The notes beneath the pieces were generated by a model that saw nothing but the letters and a program-made list of their open reading frames with translations, did not search any database and was not told the DNA's origin. A DNA stretch of 64,000 nucleotides from Kitasatospora setae KM-6054 (GTDB lineage: Bacteria > Actinomycetota > Actinomycetes > Streptomycetales > Streptomycetaceae). Within the stretch, counting starts at the first letter, position 1. Each line of letters begins with the position of its first letter. Of this stretch, positions 1-8,003 are shown piece after piece. Location of the stretch: contig NC_016109.1 in NCBI RefSeq assembly GCF_000269985.1, positions 5,580,001 to 5,644,000 of the forward strand, written 5' to 3'. Made by a program: the position numbers and the translations under genes.

Positions 1-2
1 TG

Positions 3-458
3 CTGCTGGCCCCCGGCATGGGCGACGGCATCCAGGCCGCCAAGGCGGGCATCCTGGAGATCGGCGACGTGTTCGTGGTCAACAAGGCCGACCGGGACGG
101 CGCGGACGCCACCGCCCGCGAGCTCAACCACATGCTCGGCCTGGGCGAGTCCCGGCAGGCCGGCGACTGGCGGCCGCCGATCGTCAAGACCGTCGCCGCC
201 CGCGGCGAGGGCCTCGACGAACTCGTCGACTCCCTGGAGAAGCACCGCGCCTGGCTGGCCGAGACCGGCGAACTCGCGGCCCGCCGCCGCCGCCGCGCCG
301 CCCAGGAGGTCGAGGCGATCACCCTGGCCGCGCTGCGCGCCCGGATCGGCGACCTGCGCGGCGACCGGCACCTGGACGCCCTGGCCGGCCGGGTCGCCGC
401 GGGCGAACTCGACCCGTACGCGGCGGCGGACCGGCTGGTGGCCGAGCTGACCTCGTGA
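3..458 (+). CDS. meaB: MeaB/ArgK-type G-protein chaperone of B12-dependent acyl-CoA mutase, 3' part
   Basis: This is the C-terminal part of a MeaB (ArgK) P-loop GTPase; the reading frame is open to the left edge, so the start and Walker A motif lie outside the window. The visible part begins with APGMGDGIQAAKAGILEI and carries the G4 motif NKAD, both characteristic of the family, followed by the alpha-helical C-terminal dimerisation region. MeaB proteins use GTP hydrolysis to gate cofactor loading and to protect adenosylcobalamin-dependent mutases such as methylmalonyl-CoA mutase. The stop is TGA, and the convergent marR gene ends 16 bp further on. A B12-dependent mutase gene (icmA) lies 13 kb downstream, but the natural partner of a meaB gene is usually the mutase immediately upstream of it, outside this window. 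Confidence 0.93.
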   Translation: MLAPGMGDGIQAAKAGILEIGDVFVVNKADRDGADATARELNHMLGLGESRQAGDWRPPIVKTVAARGEGLDELVDSLEKHRAWLAETGELAARRRRRAAQEVEAITLAALRARIGDLRGDRHLDALAGRVAAGELDPYAAADRLVAELTS

Positions 459-474
459 GCCGACCGGACAGGAC

Positions 475-993
475 CTAGCCCCGGCCGCGGAGCCCGCGCA
501 GGTGCTCGGCGATCGGGGCCAGGGCCGCGTACAGCGCGTCCAGCTGCTCGTCGGTGAGCCGGTCGACGAAGTGCTCGCGGACGCTGCGGACGTGGTCCGG
601 GGCGACCTTCCGCAGGGTCTCCCAGCCGTGCTCGGTCAGGTGCGCGTACAGGCCGCGGCGGTCGCCCGGGCACTCCTGGCGGAGCACCAGGCCGGCCGTC
701 TCCATCCGGGTGATCTGGTGCGAGAGCCGGCTCTTGGACTGCAGGGTGGCGGTGGCCAGGTCGGTCATCCGCATCCGGCGCTCGGGCGACTCGGAGAGGA
801 CGACCAGGATCTCGTAGTCGTTGAGCGCGAGGCCGTGGGCCTGGAGCTCCCGGCTCAGCTGGTGGTCGAGCAGCTTGCCGACCTCCAGGTGGGCGCGCCA
901 GAACCGCTGCTCGCGGGCGTCGAGCCAGGGCGTGTCCGCCTCCCCGGTCCGGGACGGGGGGACCGCCGGCGCTTCGGTCGCAGAGTTGTCCAT
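475..993 (-). CDS. MarR-family winged-helix transcriptional regulator
   Basis: A 172-aa MarR-type regulator. After about 30 variable residues comes a dimerisation helix, then the winged helix with a recognition region near LATATLQSKSRLSHQITRME and the conserved DxRG wing turn (GDRRGLYAHLTEHG). The gene is divergent from an MBL-fold hydrolase 188 bp away, the usual arrangement for a MarR protein controlling its neighbour and itself. The ATG at 993 lies seven bases after a strong minus-strand -10 hexamer (TATACT, plus-strand 1001-1006) and has no Shine-Dalgarno sequence, so the mRNA is probably leaderless. The ligand is unknown. Confidence 0.9.
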   Translation of the reverse strand: MDNSATEAPAVPPSRTGEADTPWLDAREQRFWRAHLEVGKLLDHQLSRELQAHGLALNDYEILVVLSESPERRMRMTDLATATLQSKSRLSHQITRMETAGLVLRQECPGDRRGLYAHLTEHGWETLRKVAPDHVRSVREHFVDRLTDEQLDALYAALAPIAEHLRGLRGRG

Positions 994-1000
994 GCCGACG

Positions 1001-1040
1001 AGTATAGCCGAAGTTGTTCAATGTTGTACGAATTCACCGC
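1001..1040 (-). promoter_or_regulatory. Promoter/operator region of the marR gene
   Basis: On the minus strand TATACT (plus-strand 1001-1006) is a near-consensus -10 hexamer seven bases before the marR ATG. Just upstream is an unusually AT-rich patch, 1011-1032, with a GTTGT direct repeat (GTTGTTCAATGTTGTAC), which could be the MarR binding site. I see no good -35 element. Confidence 0.5.
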
Positions 1041-1181
1041 TCCCGCCCGGGACCGCCGCCCGGAACGGCCGGGCGCTCCGTCCCCGCACCACCGCCCTCC
1101 CGGACGGCCCTTTTCGGCCTGGCATGTCCAATTCGTGGGCCGGAGCCGAGCGGTGACACAGCGTTGGGCATAATCGCGCCC

Positions 1182-2201
1182 ATGACGACGCGGAGCGCGA
1201 ACTTCCATTCGATAGCCGACGGTGTATACGCGTGGCAGCCGCAGCAACGGGGTTGGGGCCTGGCCAACTGCGGACTGGTCGCCGCCGACGGCGCCGCGCT
1301 CTGGATCGACACCCCGTACGACCGCACCCTGGCCGGCGAGTTCCTGGCCCGCACCCGGGCCGTCCTCGCCCCCGGCACCGAGGTCGGCCGGATCGTCGTC
1401 ACCCACGCCAACGGCGACCACATGTGGGGCGCCGGCGTCCTGCCCGACGCCGAACTGATCACCACCCGCGAGGCGCTGCACCACATCGCCTACGAGCCCA
1501 CCCCCGCCCAGCAGCAGGCCCTGCTGGACGGCCTCGACCGCGGCGAGGACACCGGCGCCTACCTGCACGAGCACTTCGGCTGCTTCGACTGGTCCGGCAC
1601 CCCGCCGGTCGTCCCCGACACCGTCTTCACCGGCGAACTCGAACTGCGCGTCGGCGACATCCCGGTGCAGGTCAGCAGCCTCCCGCCGGCCCACACCAGC
1701 GGCGACCTGATCGTCCACCTGCCCACCCGCTCCACCGTCTTCACCGGCGACGTCGTCTTCGGCTCCACCGCCGAACGCCCCGGCGACCACCCCGTGCACT
1801 GGGCCGGCCCGCTCGGCAACGTCATCGACGCCGTCGAGCGGCTGCTCGACACCGGCGCCGAGACCGTCGTCCCCGGCCACGGCCCGCTGCTCACCCGCGC
1901 CGACCTGCGCGGCCACGCCGGCTACCTGCGCTACGTCCGCGACCGGGCGCACGCCCTGCACGCCGCCGGCGCCACCGCCGCCGAGGCCGCCCGCACCGTC
2001 ATCGACGAGAACCGCTACCCCGAACTCGGCCTCCCCGAGCGGCTGCTGGTCACCATCGGCACCGAGTACCGGCACCTCGACGGCACCGAGCCGCCCGCCA
2101 TGCTGGAGGTCGTCGGCCGGATGGCCCACCTCGCCCGGCAGCGCACCCGCGCCGCGGCCGACCGGGCCGCCACCGCCGCGACCGCCACCGCCACCGCCTG
2201 A
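1182..2201 (+). CDS. MBL-fold metallo-hydrolase
   Basis: A 339-aa metallo-beta-lactamase-fold protein. The metal-binding signature is HANGDHMWG, a known variant of HxHxDH in which Asn replaces the second His. Later ligand motifs are present: AHTSGD, FTGDVVF and VPGHGP. The family hydrolyses varied esters, lactones or thioesters; the substrate cannot be read from sequence. I chose the ATG at 1182 rather than the longer frame from 1014 because 1014-1181 is the intergenic region shared with marR. A -10-like CATAAT (1169-1174) ends seven bases before this ATG with no ribosome binding site, which suggests a leaderless transcript. Control by the divergent MarR is likely but inferred. Confidence 0.88.
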   Translation: MTTRSANFHSIADGVYAWQPQQRGWGLANCGLVAADGAALWIDTPYDRTLAGEFLARTRAVLAPGTEVGRIVVTHANGDHMWGAGVLPDAELITTREALHHIAYEPTPAQQQALLDGLDRGEDTGAYLHEHFGCFDWSGTPPVVPDTVFTGELELRVGDIPVQVSSLPPAHTSGDLIVHLPTRSTVFTGDVVFGSTAERPGDHPVHWAGPLGNVIDAVERLLDTGAETVVPGHGPLLTRADLRGHAGYLRYVRDRAHALHAAGATAAEAARTVIDENRYPELGLPERLLVTIGTEYRHLDGTEPPAMLEVVGRMAHLARQRTRAAADRAATAATATATA

Positions 2202-2252
2202 GCCAGGGCACCGCCCGAGCCCACGGCCCAGCCCGAGCCAGGGCACCGCCCG
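2200..2252 (+). repeat. 18-bp direct repeat with 35-bp period
   Basis: The 18-mer GAGCCAGGGCACCGCCCG occurs at 2200-2217 and again, identical, at 2235-2252, directly after the stop codon of the hydrolase and just before the conservon. It may be a recent local duplication or part of the conservon promoter; no function is evident. Confidence 0.8.
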
Positions 2253-2295
2253 CCGTCCCCGCCTCCCCGCCGCGACGAATCCCCCCGAGGACCCC

Positions 2296-3696
2296 ATGGT
2301 CGAGATCGTGCTCGCCCTCCTGGCCGGCGCCGCCCTGACCGCCGGACCCCTGCTGTGGTCCGCCCGGCGCGCCACCCGGGCCGCCCGCGCCGCCGCCCGG
2401 CGCGCCACCGAGGCCGACCACCGCGCCGAGGGCGCCGAGGTCCGTGCCCGGGCCGCCGAGGACCGCGCCCGCACCGGCGAGGAGCGCGCCCGCGCCGCCG
2501 AGGCCCGGGCGCACTCCGCCGAGGCCCGGTGCACCCTCGCCGAGGCCCGGCTGGCCGCCGCCGTCCGCGAGTTCACCCACCTCGCGCACGAGCGGCTGCC
2601 CGCCGCCGCCACCGCGCTCACCCACCCCCGCACGCCCGTCCCCGGCCCGCTCGACAGCACCGGCGGCGGCGAGGAGCTGCAGCACGCCCTGGAGTCCGTG
2701 CTGGCCGCCGCGCTGCGCGCCGCGCTCGCCGAGCGCGAGCGCACCGACGCCGCCGCCCGGGCCGCGCTGCGCGGCTCCGCGTCCAAGATCCAGGCGCTGC
2801 TGATCCAGGTCCGCTCGCTGCTGGAGGAGATCCAGCTCTCGGTCGACGACCCCCGGCTGCTCGCCCTCGACTTCCGCAACGAGCTCACCCTGCGCCGGGT
2901 GCAGTCCCTCGCGGTGCTCTCCGGCGCCTGGCCCGGCATGACCCGGGAGGACTCCCCGCTCGCCGAGCTGTGCGTCGGCGCGCAGTCCCGGGTGGCCGGC
3001 TACGCCCGGATCGAGATCACCAACCACCTGCGCGAACCCCGGCTCGCGGTGGCCGCCCGGGCCGCCGAGCCGGTCGCCATCGCGCTCGCCGAGATCCTCG
3101 GCAACGCGACCGCCTACTCCCACCCCGAGACCCGGGTCGTCGTCTCCCTCGAACAGGGCAGCTCCGGCGCCCTCGTGGTGGTCGACGACATGGGCGTCGG
3201 CATGGAGCCCGACCAGCTCGAACGGGCCGGCGACCTGCTCGACGGCCAGGCCGAGGTGCTGCTCACCGAGCTCGGCGACCCGCCGCAGGCCGGCTTCGCC
3301 GTGATCGGCCTGCTCTGCCGCCAGTTCGGCTTCGGCTGCCGGGTCGAGCCGTCCCCGTACGGCGGCGTCCGCGCGATCCTGCGGCTGCCCGCCGAACTGC
3401 TCACCCTGACCGACCCGGCCGCCCCGCTCTCCGCGCTCGCGCCCCGGCCGGTCGGCCAGGGCGCGCCGGTCTTCGACGCCGGCGACGCCCTGCCCACCCG
3501 CAAGCGCCGCGCCCCCCGCGTCCCGCGGCAGGACGCGCCGTCCCCCCTCCCCGCCCCGGCGGGCACCACCACCCCCGACCGGGCCCGCAGCGCCTGGTCG
3601 GCGCTGCAGAGCGGCACCGCCGCCGGCCGCAGCGCCGCCGACCGCACCGCGAGCCCCGAAGGACCCGCCGCACCCGAAGGAGTCGAACACCCGTGA
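2296..3696 (+). CDS. cvnA: Conservon sensor-kinase-like protein CvnA
   Basis: A 466-aa protein with one N-terminal membrane helix (about residues 3-22). A long Ala/Arg/Glu-rich coiled coil follows (about 30-100, with heptad-like AEAR repeats), and then a HATPase_c domain with an N box near EILGNATAYSH and a G box VVDDMGVGM. No extracellular sensor domain is evident between the helix and the coiled coil, so it is a compact version of the family. Conservons are streptomycete operons encoding a kinase-like protein, a roadblock protein, a DUF742 protein, a Ras-like GTPase and often a P450, proposed to form a membrane signalling complex resembling eukaryotic G-protein systems. The ATG follows a GAGGA site, and the gene overlaps cvnB by 4 bp (GTGA). 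Confidence 0.93.
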   Translation: MVEIVLALLAGAALTAGPLLWSARRATRAARAAARRATEADHRAEGAEVRARAAEDRARTGEERARAAEARAHSAEARCTLAEARLAAAVREFTHLAHERLPAAATALTHPRTPVPGPLDSTGGGEELQHALESVLAAALRAALAERERTDAAARAALRGSASKIQALLIQVRSLLEEIQLSVDDPRLLALDFRNELTLRRVQSLAVLSGAWPGMTREDSPLAELCVGAQSRVAGYARIEITNHLREPRLAVAARAAEPVAIALAEILGNATAYSHPETRVVVSLEQGSSGALVVVDDMGVGMEPDQLERAGDLLDGQAEVLLTELGDPPQAGFAVIGLLCRQFGFGCRVEPSPYGGVRAILRLPAELLTLTDPAAPLSALAPRPVGQGAPVFDAGDALPTRKRRAPRVPRQDAPSPLPAPAGTTTPDRARSAWSALQSGTAAGRSAADRTASPEGPAAPEGVEHP

Positions 3697-4112
3697 CCGC
3701 CCCGCTCCGCCGCCACACCGAGGACCTCTCCTGGGTCCTCACCCCGCTGCTCGACCTCCCGGGCGTGCAGAACGCCGTCATCGCCACCGGCGACGGCCTG
3801 GTCACCGGCCACTCCGCCGACCTCGGCCGGGACGGCGCCGACCGGGTCGCCGCGATGACCGCCTCGCTGCACGCCGCCGCCCGCGCCTTCACCACCGCCT
3901 TCACCGGCGAGGAGAAGACCGCGCTCAGCCAGACCGTGGTCGAGTCCGAGCACGGCTACGCCGTGGTCACCCCGGCCGGCGAGAACTCCTCGCTGGCCGT
4001 CTTCGCCCTGCCCGGCGCCGACCTCGGCACCATCGCCTACCAGATGCAGGTGCAGGTCGCCGCGCTCGCCCGGGCGCTGGCCAGCCCGGCCCGGGAGGCG
4101 AGCCGCCCGTGA
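3693..4112 (+). CDS. cvnB: Conservon roadblock/LC7-domain protein CvnB
   Basis: A 139-aa roadblock/LC7 protein: a single alpha/beta domain with the typical start LSWVLTPLLDLPGVQNAVIATGDG. Roadblock proteins bind small GTPases and act as regulators or scaffolds; in conservons CvnB is thought to work with the GTPase CvnD. The GTG start overlaps the cvnA stop (GTGA, 3693-3696), so translation is probably coupled. The frame stays open for 1.3 kb upstream, but that part runs through cvnA in another frame and is not coding. It overlaps cvnC by 4 bp. Confidence 0.93.
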   Translation: MTAPLRRHTEDLSWVLTPLLDLPGVQNAVIATGDGLVTGHSADLGRDGADRVAAMTASLHAAARAFTTAFTGEEKTALSQTVVESEHGYAVVTPAGENSSLAVFALPGADLGTIAYQMQVQVAALARALASPAREASRP

Positions 4113-4462
4113 CCACGCCGCCGCGCCGCCGGCTCGTCCCGGCCTACCTCGCCACCCACGGCCGCGCCGCCGCCGCCGGCACCAACGCCCTGGACCGGCT
4201 CAGCGTGCTGCACGCCGCCGCCGACTTCCCGGCCGGACTCGGCGGCGAACACCGCCAGTTATGGGAGCTGGTCCGCCCCGGCGCGCTCACCCTCGCCGAG
4301 GCCGCCGCCCACCTCCGGCTGCCCGTCAGCGCGACCACCTTCGTCGCCGCCGACCTGGCCGAGCGCGGCGCGCTGGCCGTCCGCGCGCCGATCCCCTCCG
4401 CCCAGCCGGTCAACCGGGACCTCGCCGAAAGGCTCCTCAGTGGACTTCGCGCCCTCAAGTAG
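4109..4462 (+). CDS. cvnC: Conservon DUF742 protein CvnC, with a TTA leucine codon
   Basis: A 117-aa DUF742 protein with a winged-helix-like core (about residues 55-95, LTLAEAAAHLRLPVSATTF). In conservons it is thought to act with the roadblock and GTPase proteins. Leucine 51 is encoded by TTA at 4259-4261, in frame with the GTG at 4109. In streptomycetes TTA needs the bldA-encoded tRNA, so synthesis of this protein, and of the coupled downstream genes, may be restricted to late growth. The gene overlaps cvnB by 4 bp and cvnD by 23 bp. Confidence 0.93.
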   Translation: MTTPPRRRLVPAYLATHGRAAAAGTNALDRLSVLHAAADFPAGLGGEHRQLWELVRPGALTLAEAAAHLRLPVSATTFVAADLAERGALAVRAPIPSAQPVNRDLAERLLSGLRALK

Positions 4463-5081
4463 CACCGCCGTCCTGCCCGGCGACGGGCCCGCCGGTGCCC
4501 CGGCCTACCTGCCGCCGACCGACCCGATCCTGATGAAGCTCATGGTCACCGGCCCCTTCGGGGTCGGCAAGACCACCTTCGTGCGCACCCTGTCGGAGAT
4601 CCCGACCCTGCACACCGAGGAGACCATGACCGCGGCCGGCGCCCCGGTCGACGACATCAGCCACACCCCCGGCAAGACCGCGACCACCGTCGCCGTCGAC
4701 TTCGGCCGGCTCACCCTCTCCGACGGCGAGTTCGTCCTCTACCTGTTCGGCACCCCCGGCCAGCGCCGCTTCCTGCCGCTCTGGGAGGACCTCGCCCGCG
4801 GCGCCCTCGGCGCGCTGATCCTGGTCGACACCCGGCGGCTCGCCGACGCCTTCGACGCGATGGACCTGATCGAGGAGGCCGGCCTGCCCTACACCGTCGC
4901 CGTCAACCGGTTCCCCGACACCCCGCCGATCGCCCTGGACGCGATCCGCGCCGCGCTCGACCTCGACCCGGCCACCCCGCTGGTCGAGTGCGACGCCCGC
5001 GAGTACGGCGGCTGCGTCGACGCCCTGATCACCCTCACCGAACACGTCCTGGACCGGCTGCCCCCGGAGAACGCCCCGTGA
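4440..5081 (+). CDS. cvnD: Conservon Ras-like GTPase CvnD
   Basis: A 213-aa ATP/GTP-binding protein of the conservon GTPase family (MglA/Ras-like). Walker A is GPFGVGKTT (residues 38-46), the switch II region is GTPGQRRF in place of the usual DTPGQ, and the G4 position is VNRFP rather than NKxD, as is common in this family. It should cycle between nucleotide states and signal with CvnA-C at the membrane. The GTG start lies inside cvnC (23-bp overlap) and the stop overlaps cvnE by 4 bp. Confidence 0.93.
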   Translation: MDFAPSSSTAVLPGDGPAGAPAYLPPTDPILMKLMVTGPFGVGKTTFVRTLSEIPTLHTEETMTAAGAPVDDISHTPGKTATTVAVDFGRLTLSDGEFVLYLFGTPGQRRFLPLWEDLARGALGALILVDTRRLADAFDAMDLIEEAGLPYTVAVNRFPDTPPIALDAIRAALDLDPATPLVECDAREYGGCVDALITLTEHVLDRLPPENAP

Positions 5082-6256
5082 CCGTCCGCACCGCCCTGTA
5101 CGGCCCGCAGTTCGCCGCCGACCCGCACGCCCACTACGCCCGGCTGCGCGACCGCGGACCGCTCGCCCCCGTCGAACTCGCCCCCGGCGTCGACGCCTGG
5201 CTGGTCACCGACTACCACGTCGCCCTGGAGGTCCTCCGGGACACCGACACCTGGACCCGCGACCCGCGCCGCTGGCAGGCCACCCAGCCCGCCGACTCCC
5301 CGATCCTCCCGCTGTTCGGCTGGCGCCCCACCGCGCTGTTCTCCGACGGCCCGGCGCACACCCGCTACCGCCAGGTCATCACCGACAGCGTCGGCATCCT
5401 CGAACCCCACCTGCTGCAGCGCGACACCACCGCCGTCGCCGAACAGCTCATCGCCGAGTTCGCCGACACCGGCCGGGCCGACCTGCTCGCCCAGTACGCG
5501 TACCGGCTGCCGCTGCTGATCCTCACCTCCTGGTACGGCGTGCCCGACCCGGACATCGACCGGATCAGCAACGCGATGAACCACTCCTTCGAGACCTCCA
5601 GCGGCGCCGCCGCCGCGTACGCCGACCTGGTCGCCGTCGTCACCGAGCAGGTCGCCGACCGCCGGGCCAACCCCCGGCACGACCTGATCTCCGCGTTCCT
5701 CGGCCACCCCGCGAAGCTCGCCGACGACGAGGTCGTCCGGCACATCACCCTCACCCTGATGGCCGGCCACGAGCCCACCGCCAACCTGATCGCGGGCGCC
5801 CTGCTGCGGATGCTCTCCGACGACCGCTACGCCGGCTCGCTGCACAGCGGCGCGATGACCGCCCACGACGCGGTCAACGAGGTGCTGTGGAACGACCCGC
5901 CGCTGTCCAACTTCTCCCCGCACTACCCGCGGCGGGAGCTGGTCTTCCACGGCACCCCGCTCACCCCCGAGCAGCCGGTCCTGGTCTCCTACGCCTCCGC
6001 CAACGCGCAGGCCGCGCTCACCCCCGCCGAGAGCGAGTCGCTCGGCGGCTCCTACGCGCACCTCGCCTGGGGGGCCGGCCCGCACCGCTGCCCGGCCCGC
6101 CAGCCGGCCGTCCTGATGGCCGTCACCGCCATCGAGTACCTGATCAGCCGCCTCACCGACCTGCGGCTGGCCGTCCCGCGGGCGGACGTGCTGTGGCGTC
6201 CGGGCCCGATCCACCGGGCGCTGACCGCGCTCCCGGTCGAGTTCACCCCGCTGTAG
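5078..6256 (+). CDS. cvnE: Conservon cytochrome P450 CvnE, CYP157-like, lacking the EXXR arginine
   Basis: A 392-aa cytosolic P450. The I-helix motif is AGHEPT (residues 229-234) and the heme loop is WGAGPHRCP with the thiolate Cys338. The K-helix EXXR motif reads EVLW (268-271), so the arginine normally essential for the heme-pocket salt-bridge network is Trp. Loss of EXXR is a known property of the streptomycete CYP157 family, whose members sit in conservons, so I assign it there. The GTG at 5078 overlaps the cvnD stop. The substrate is unknown; a sensory or non-canonical redox role in the conservon complex is possible. Confidence 0.92.
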   Translation: MTVRTALYGPQFAADPHAHYARLRDRGPLAPVELAPGVDAWLVTDYHVALEVLRDTDTWTRDPRRWQATQPADSPILPLFGWRPTALFSDGPAHTRYRQVITDSVGILEPHLLQRDTTAVAEQLIAEFADTGRADLLAQYAYRLPLLILTSWYGVPDPDIDRISNAMNHSFETSSGAAAAYADLVAVVTEQVADRRANPRHDLISAFLGHPAKLADDEVVRHITLTLMAGHEPTANLIAGALLRMLSDDRYAGSLHSGAMTAHDAVNEVLWNDPPLSNFSPHYPRRELVFHGTPLTPEQPVLVSYASANAQAALTPAESESLGGSYAHLAWGAGPHRCPARQPAVLMAVTAIEYLISRLTDLRLAVPRADVLWRPGPIHRALTALPVEFTPL

Positions 6257-6265
6257 CCGGGAACG

Positions 6266-6307
6266 CGGGAGCCGGGGACGCGCGGTGCTCCGCGTCCCCG
6301 GCTCCCG
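6266..6307. terminator. Bidirectional terminator hairpin
   Basis: A perfect 17-bp stem (6266-6282 with 6291-6307) around an 8-nt loop lies 10 bp after the cvnE stop and 26 bp from the stop of the convergent AIM24 gene. It can serve both strands. Confidence 0.9.
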
Positions 6308-6333
6308 TTCCGTTCCGTCCCGTCCCGCTCCGC

Positions 6334-7353
6334 CTAGAGCCCGAAGCGCCGGCCGAGGTCGCCCAGGTTCCCGAGCCCGGTCAGCCCGGCGCCGCCGCCG
6401 TGCTGTTGCTGCTGGTGCGGGAGGTTCGCGCCGGGGATGCCGGGCTCCGCGCCGACCACGCCGACCGAGCGGTCGGCCATCAGCGTCTCGGAGGACTGCA
6501 TCAGCACCTGCCCGGCCCCGATGAACTCGAACTGGTGCTCCTCGCCGCTGGCGCCGCCGATCCCGGTCAGGTGCCGCAGGCCGCCGAGGACGCCGTGCAG
6601 GTAGCTGTGGTCGTAGTGGTGGCAGGGCGCCGGGCAGTCCGCCCAGCCGACCAGGGCCTGCGGGTCGACCCGGACCGGGGGCTCGACGAAGTGCACCGGC
6701 CCGTTGGACGCGGCGACGAACTTGCCGGTGCCGATCAGGGTCAGGAACCCCGGGATGATCGACTGCTTGAGCCGCAGCGTCGGCTCGAAGGCGAGCAGGT
6801 TGCCGGAGCGCACGGTCAGGTTGCCGTCCTCCAGGTCGTACGAGTTGAGGTCGTACGCCCGGTCGGCGAGCAGCAGCCGGCCGCGCCCCTCGGCGACCAC
6901 CCAGTCGGCGGCGTGCAGCGGCGAGTTGAAGTTCTGCTCCAGCACCCGGTCGAGCGCGCCGCGGCCGATCCCGGAGAAGCGCATCTCGCCGTAGTAGGCG
7001 ATCATCTTCCCCTTCTGCAGGTAGTACGCGCCGTTCAGGTCGACCGAGAAGCAGTACGGGTTGACGTTGTCGTTGGACGGCAGGCTGCCGGCGTCCCAGA
7101 CCTGCGGGCCCGCTCCGCCCGGCGGCTGGAACACGGGGGCGCCGAACTGCCCGGCGGGCGGGGCCTGGTGGGGCGGCGGCGGGATGTGCATCCCGGCCTG
7201 GGTGGCCTGGTACGACTGGTCGTACTGCTGCTGGGAGTAGCCCTGCGGCGGTCCCTGCGGCGGGTACGGCGGGGGCTGCTGGCCGTACGGCTGCGGCGGC
7301 TGCTGCTGCGCGTACGGGTCCTGGCCGTAGGGGTTCTGCGGGGGGTAGGACAT
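6334..7353 (-). CDS. AIM24-family protein with Pro/Gln-rich N-terminus
   Basis: A 339-aa protein and the last gene of a three-gene AIM24 operon. The first 85 or so residues are a low-complexity Pro/Gln/Tyr-rich segment, followed by an AIM24 double-psi beta-barrel domain (about 105-300) and a Gly/His/Gln-rich tail. The AIM24 domain is named after a yeast mitochondrial inner-membrane organisation protein; in actinobacteria it is widespread but has no established function. The HHYDHSYLHG segment could bind metal, which is speculation. The start ATG shares one base with the stop of the upstream paralogue (TGATG), so translation is coupled. Confidence 0.88.
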   Translation of the reverse strand: MSYPPQNPYGQDPYAQQQPPQPYGQQPPPYPPQGPPQGYSQQQYDQSYQATQAGMHIPPPPHQAPPAGQFGAPVFQPPGGAGPQVWDAGSLPSNDNVNPYCFSVDLNGAYYLQKGKMIAYYGEMRFSGIGRGALDRVLEQNFNSPLHAADWVVAEGRGRLLLADRAYDLNSYDLEDGNLTVRSGNLLAFEPTLRLKQSIIPGFLTLIGTGKFVAASNGPVHFVEPPVRVDPQALVGWADCPAPCHHYDHSYLHGVLGGLRHLTGIGGASGEEHQFEFIGAGQVLMQSSETLMADRSVGVVGAEPGIPGANLPHQQQQHGGGAGLTGLGNLGDLGRRFGL

Positions 7354-8003
7354 CAGAGCTTCACCTCGCTGGCCTGGACGTAGACCGTGCCGTGCCCGGA
7401 GAGTTCGAGTTGGAAGGCCTCGCCGGAGCCGCGTCCGACCATGTCGCGCCAGCCGAGCGCGCTGGAGAGCTTGTTGGTGACCTCGCCGCGGTGCGCGACG
7501 TAGGCCTGCGGGTCGACGTGGACGGGCTGGCCGGGGGAGATCGGCAGTTCGATGACGCCGCCGTGGGCCATCACCGCGACCGCGCCCTTGCCGGTGAGCT
7601 TGGTGGTGAACAGGCCCTGGCCGGTGACCTGGCCGCGGACCACGCCCATCAGGCCGCCCTGCTGGCCCATGAACATGGTGGACTGCTGCAGGCCGCCCTC
7701 GAAGGCGAGCAGCCGGTCGGCCTCCACGTAGAGGGTGTCGCCGACCAGGTCGACCACGTGCACGTGGTGGCCGCCGTGGCCGAACAGCACGGTGCCGTGG
7801 CCCTCGACGGTCATCAGCGGGGTGTCCTCGTTGGCGACCCGGCGGCCGATCATCGACATCACGCCGCCCTGCCCGCCCATCAGGTTGGGCTGGAAGGTCA
7901 CCTCGCCGGTGTAGCCGAGCATCGAGCCGCGCTGGGAGAGCACCCGCTGCCCGGGCAGCAGCTGGGCGGAGACCATCTTGTTGTTGATCCTGGTGAAGGC
8001 CAT
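7353..8003 (-). CDS. AIM24-family protein
   Basis: A 216-aa protein made almost wholly of one AIM24 domain and a paralogue of both neighbours. It contains the pattern of short beta strands separated by glycines (GHGTVLFGHGGHHVHVVDL, GQGLFTTKLTGKGAV) shared by all three copies. It overlaps the flanking genes by one base on each side, so the three products are probably made in fixed ratio and may form a hetero-oligomer. The molecular function is unknown. Confidence 0.88.
   Translation of the reverse strand: MAFTRINNKMVSAQLLPGQRVLSQRGSMLGYTGEVTFQPNLMGGQGGVMSMIGRRVANEDTPLMTVEGHGTVLFGHGGHHVHVVDLVGDTLYVEADRLLAFEGGLQQSTMFMGQQGGLMGVVRGQVTGQGLFTTKLTGKGAVAVMAHGGVIELPISPGQPVHVDPQAYVAHRGEVTNKLSSALGWRDMVGRGSGEAFQLELSGHGTVYVQASEVKL

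Noticed and set aside
855..2939. Very long open frames antisense to the MBL hydrolase and cvnA
   Set aside because: Low-complexity Gly/Val/Ala or Arg-rich translations with no domain, produced by the high third-position GC of the real genes. Many similar long antisense frames across the window were dropped for the same reason.
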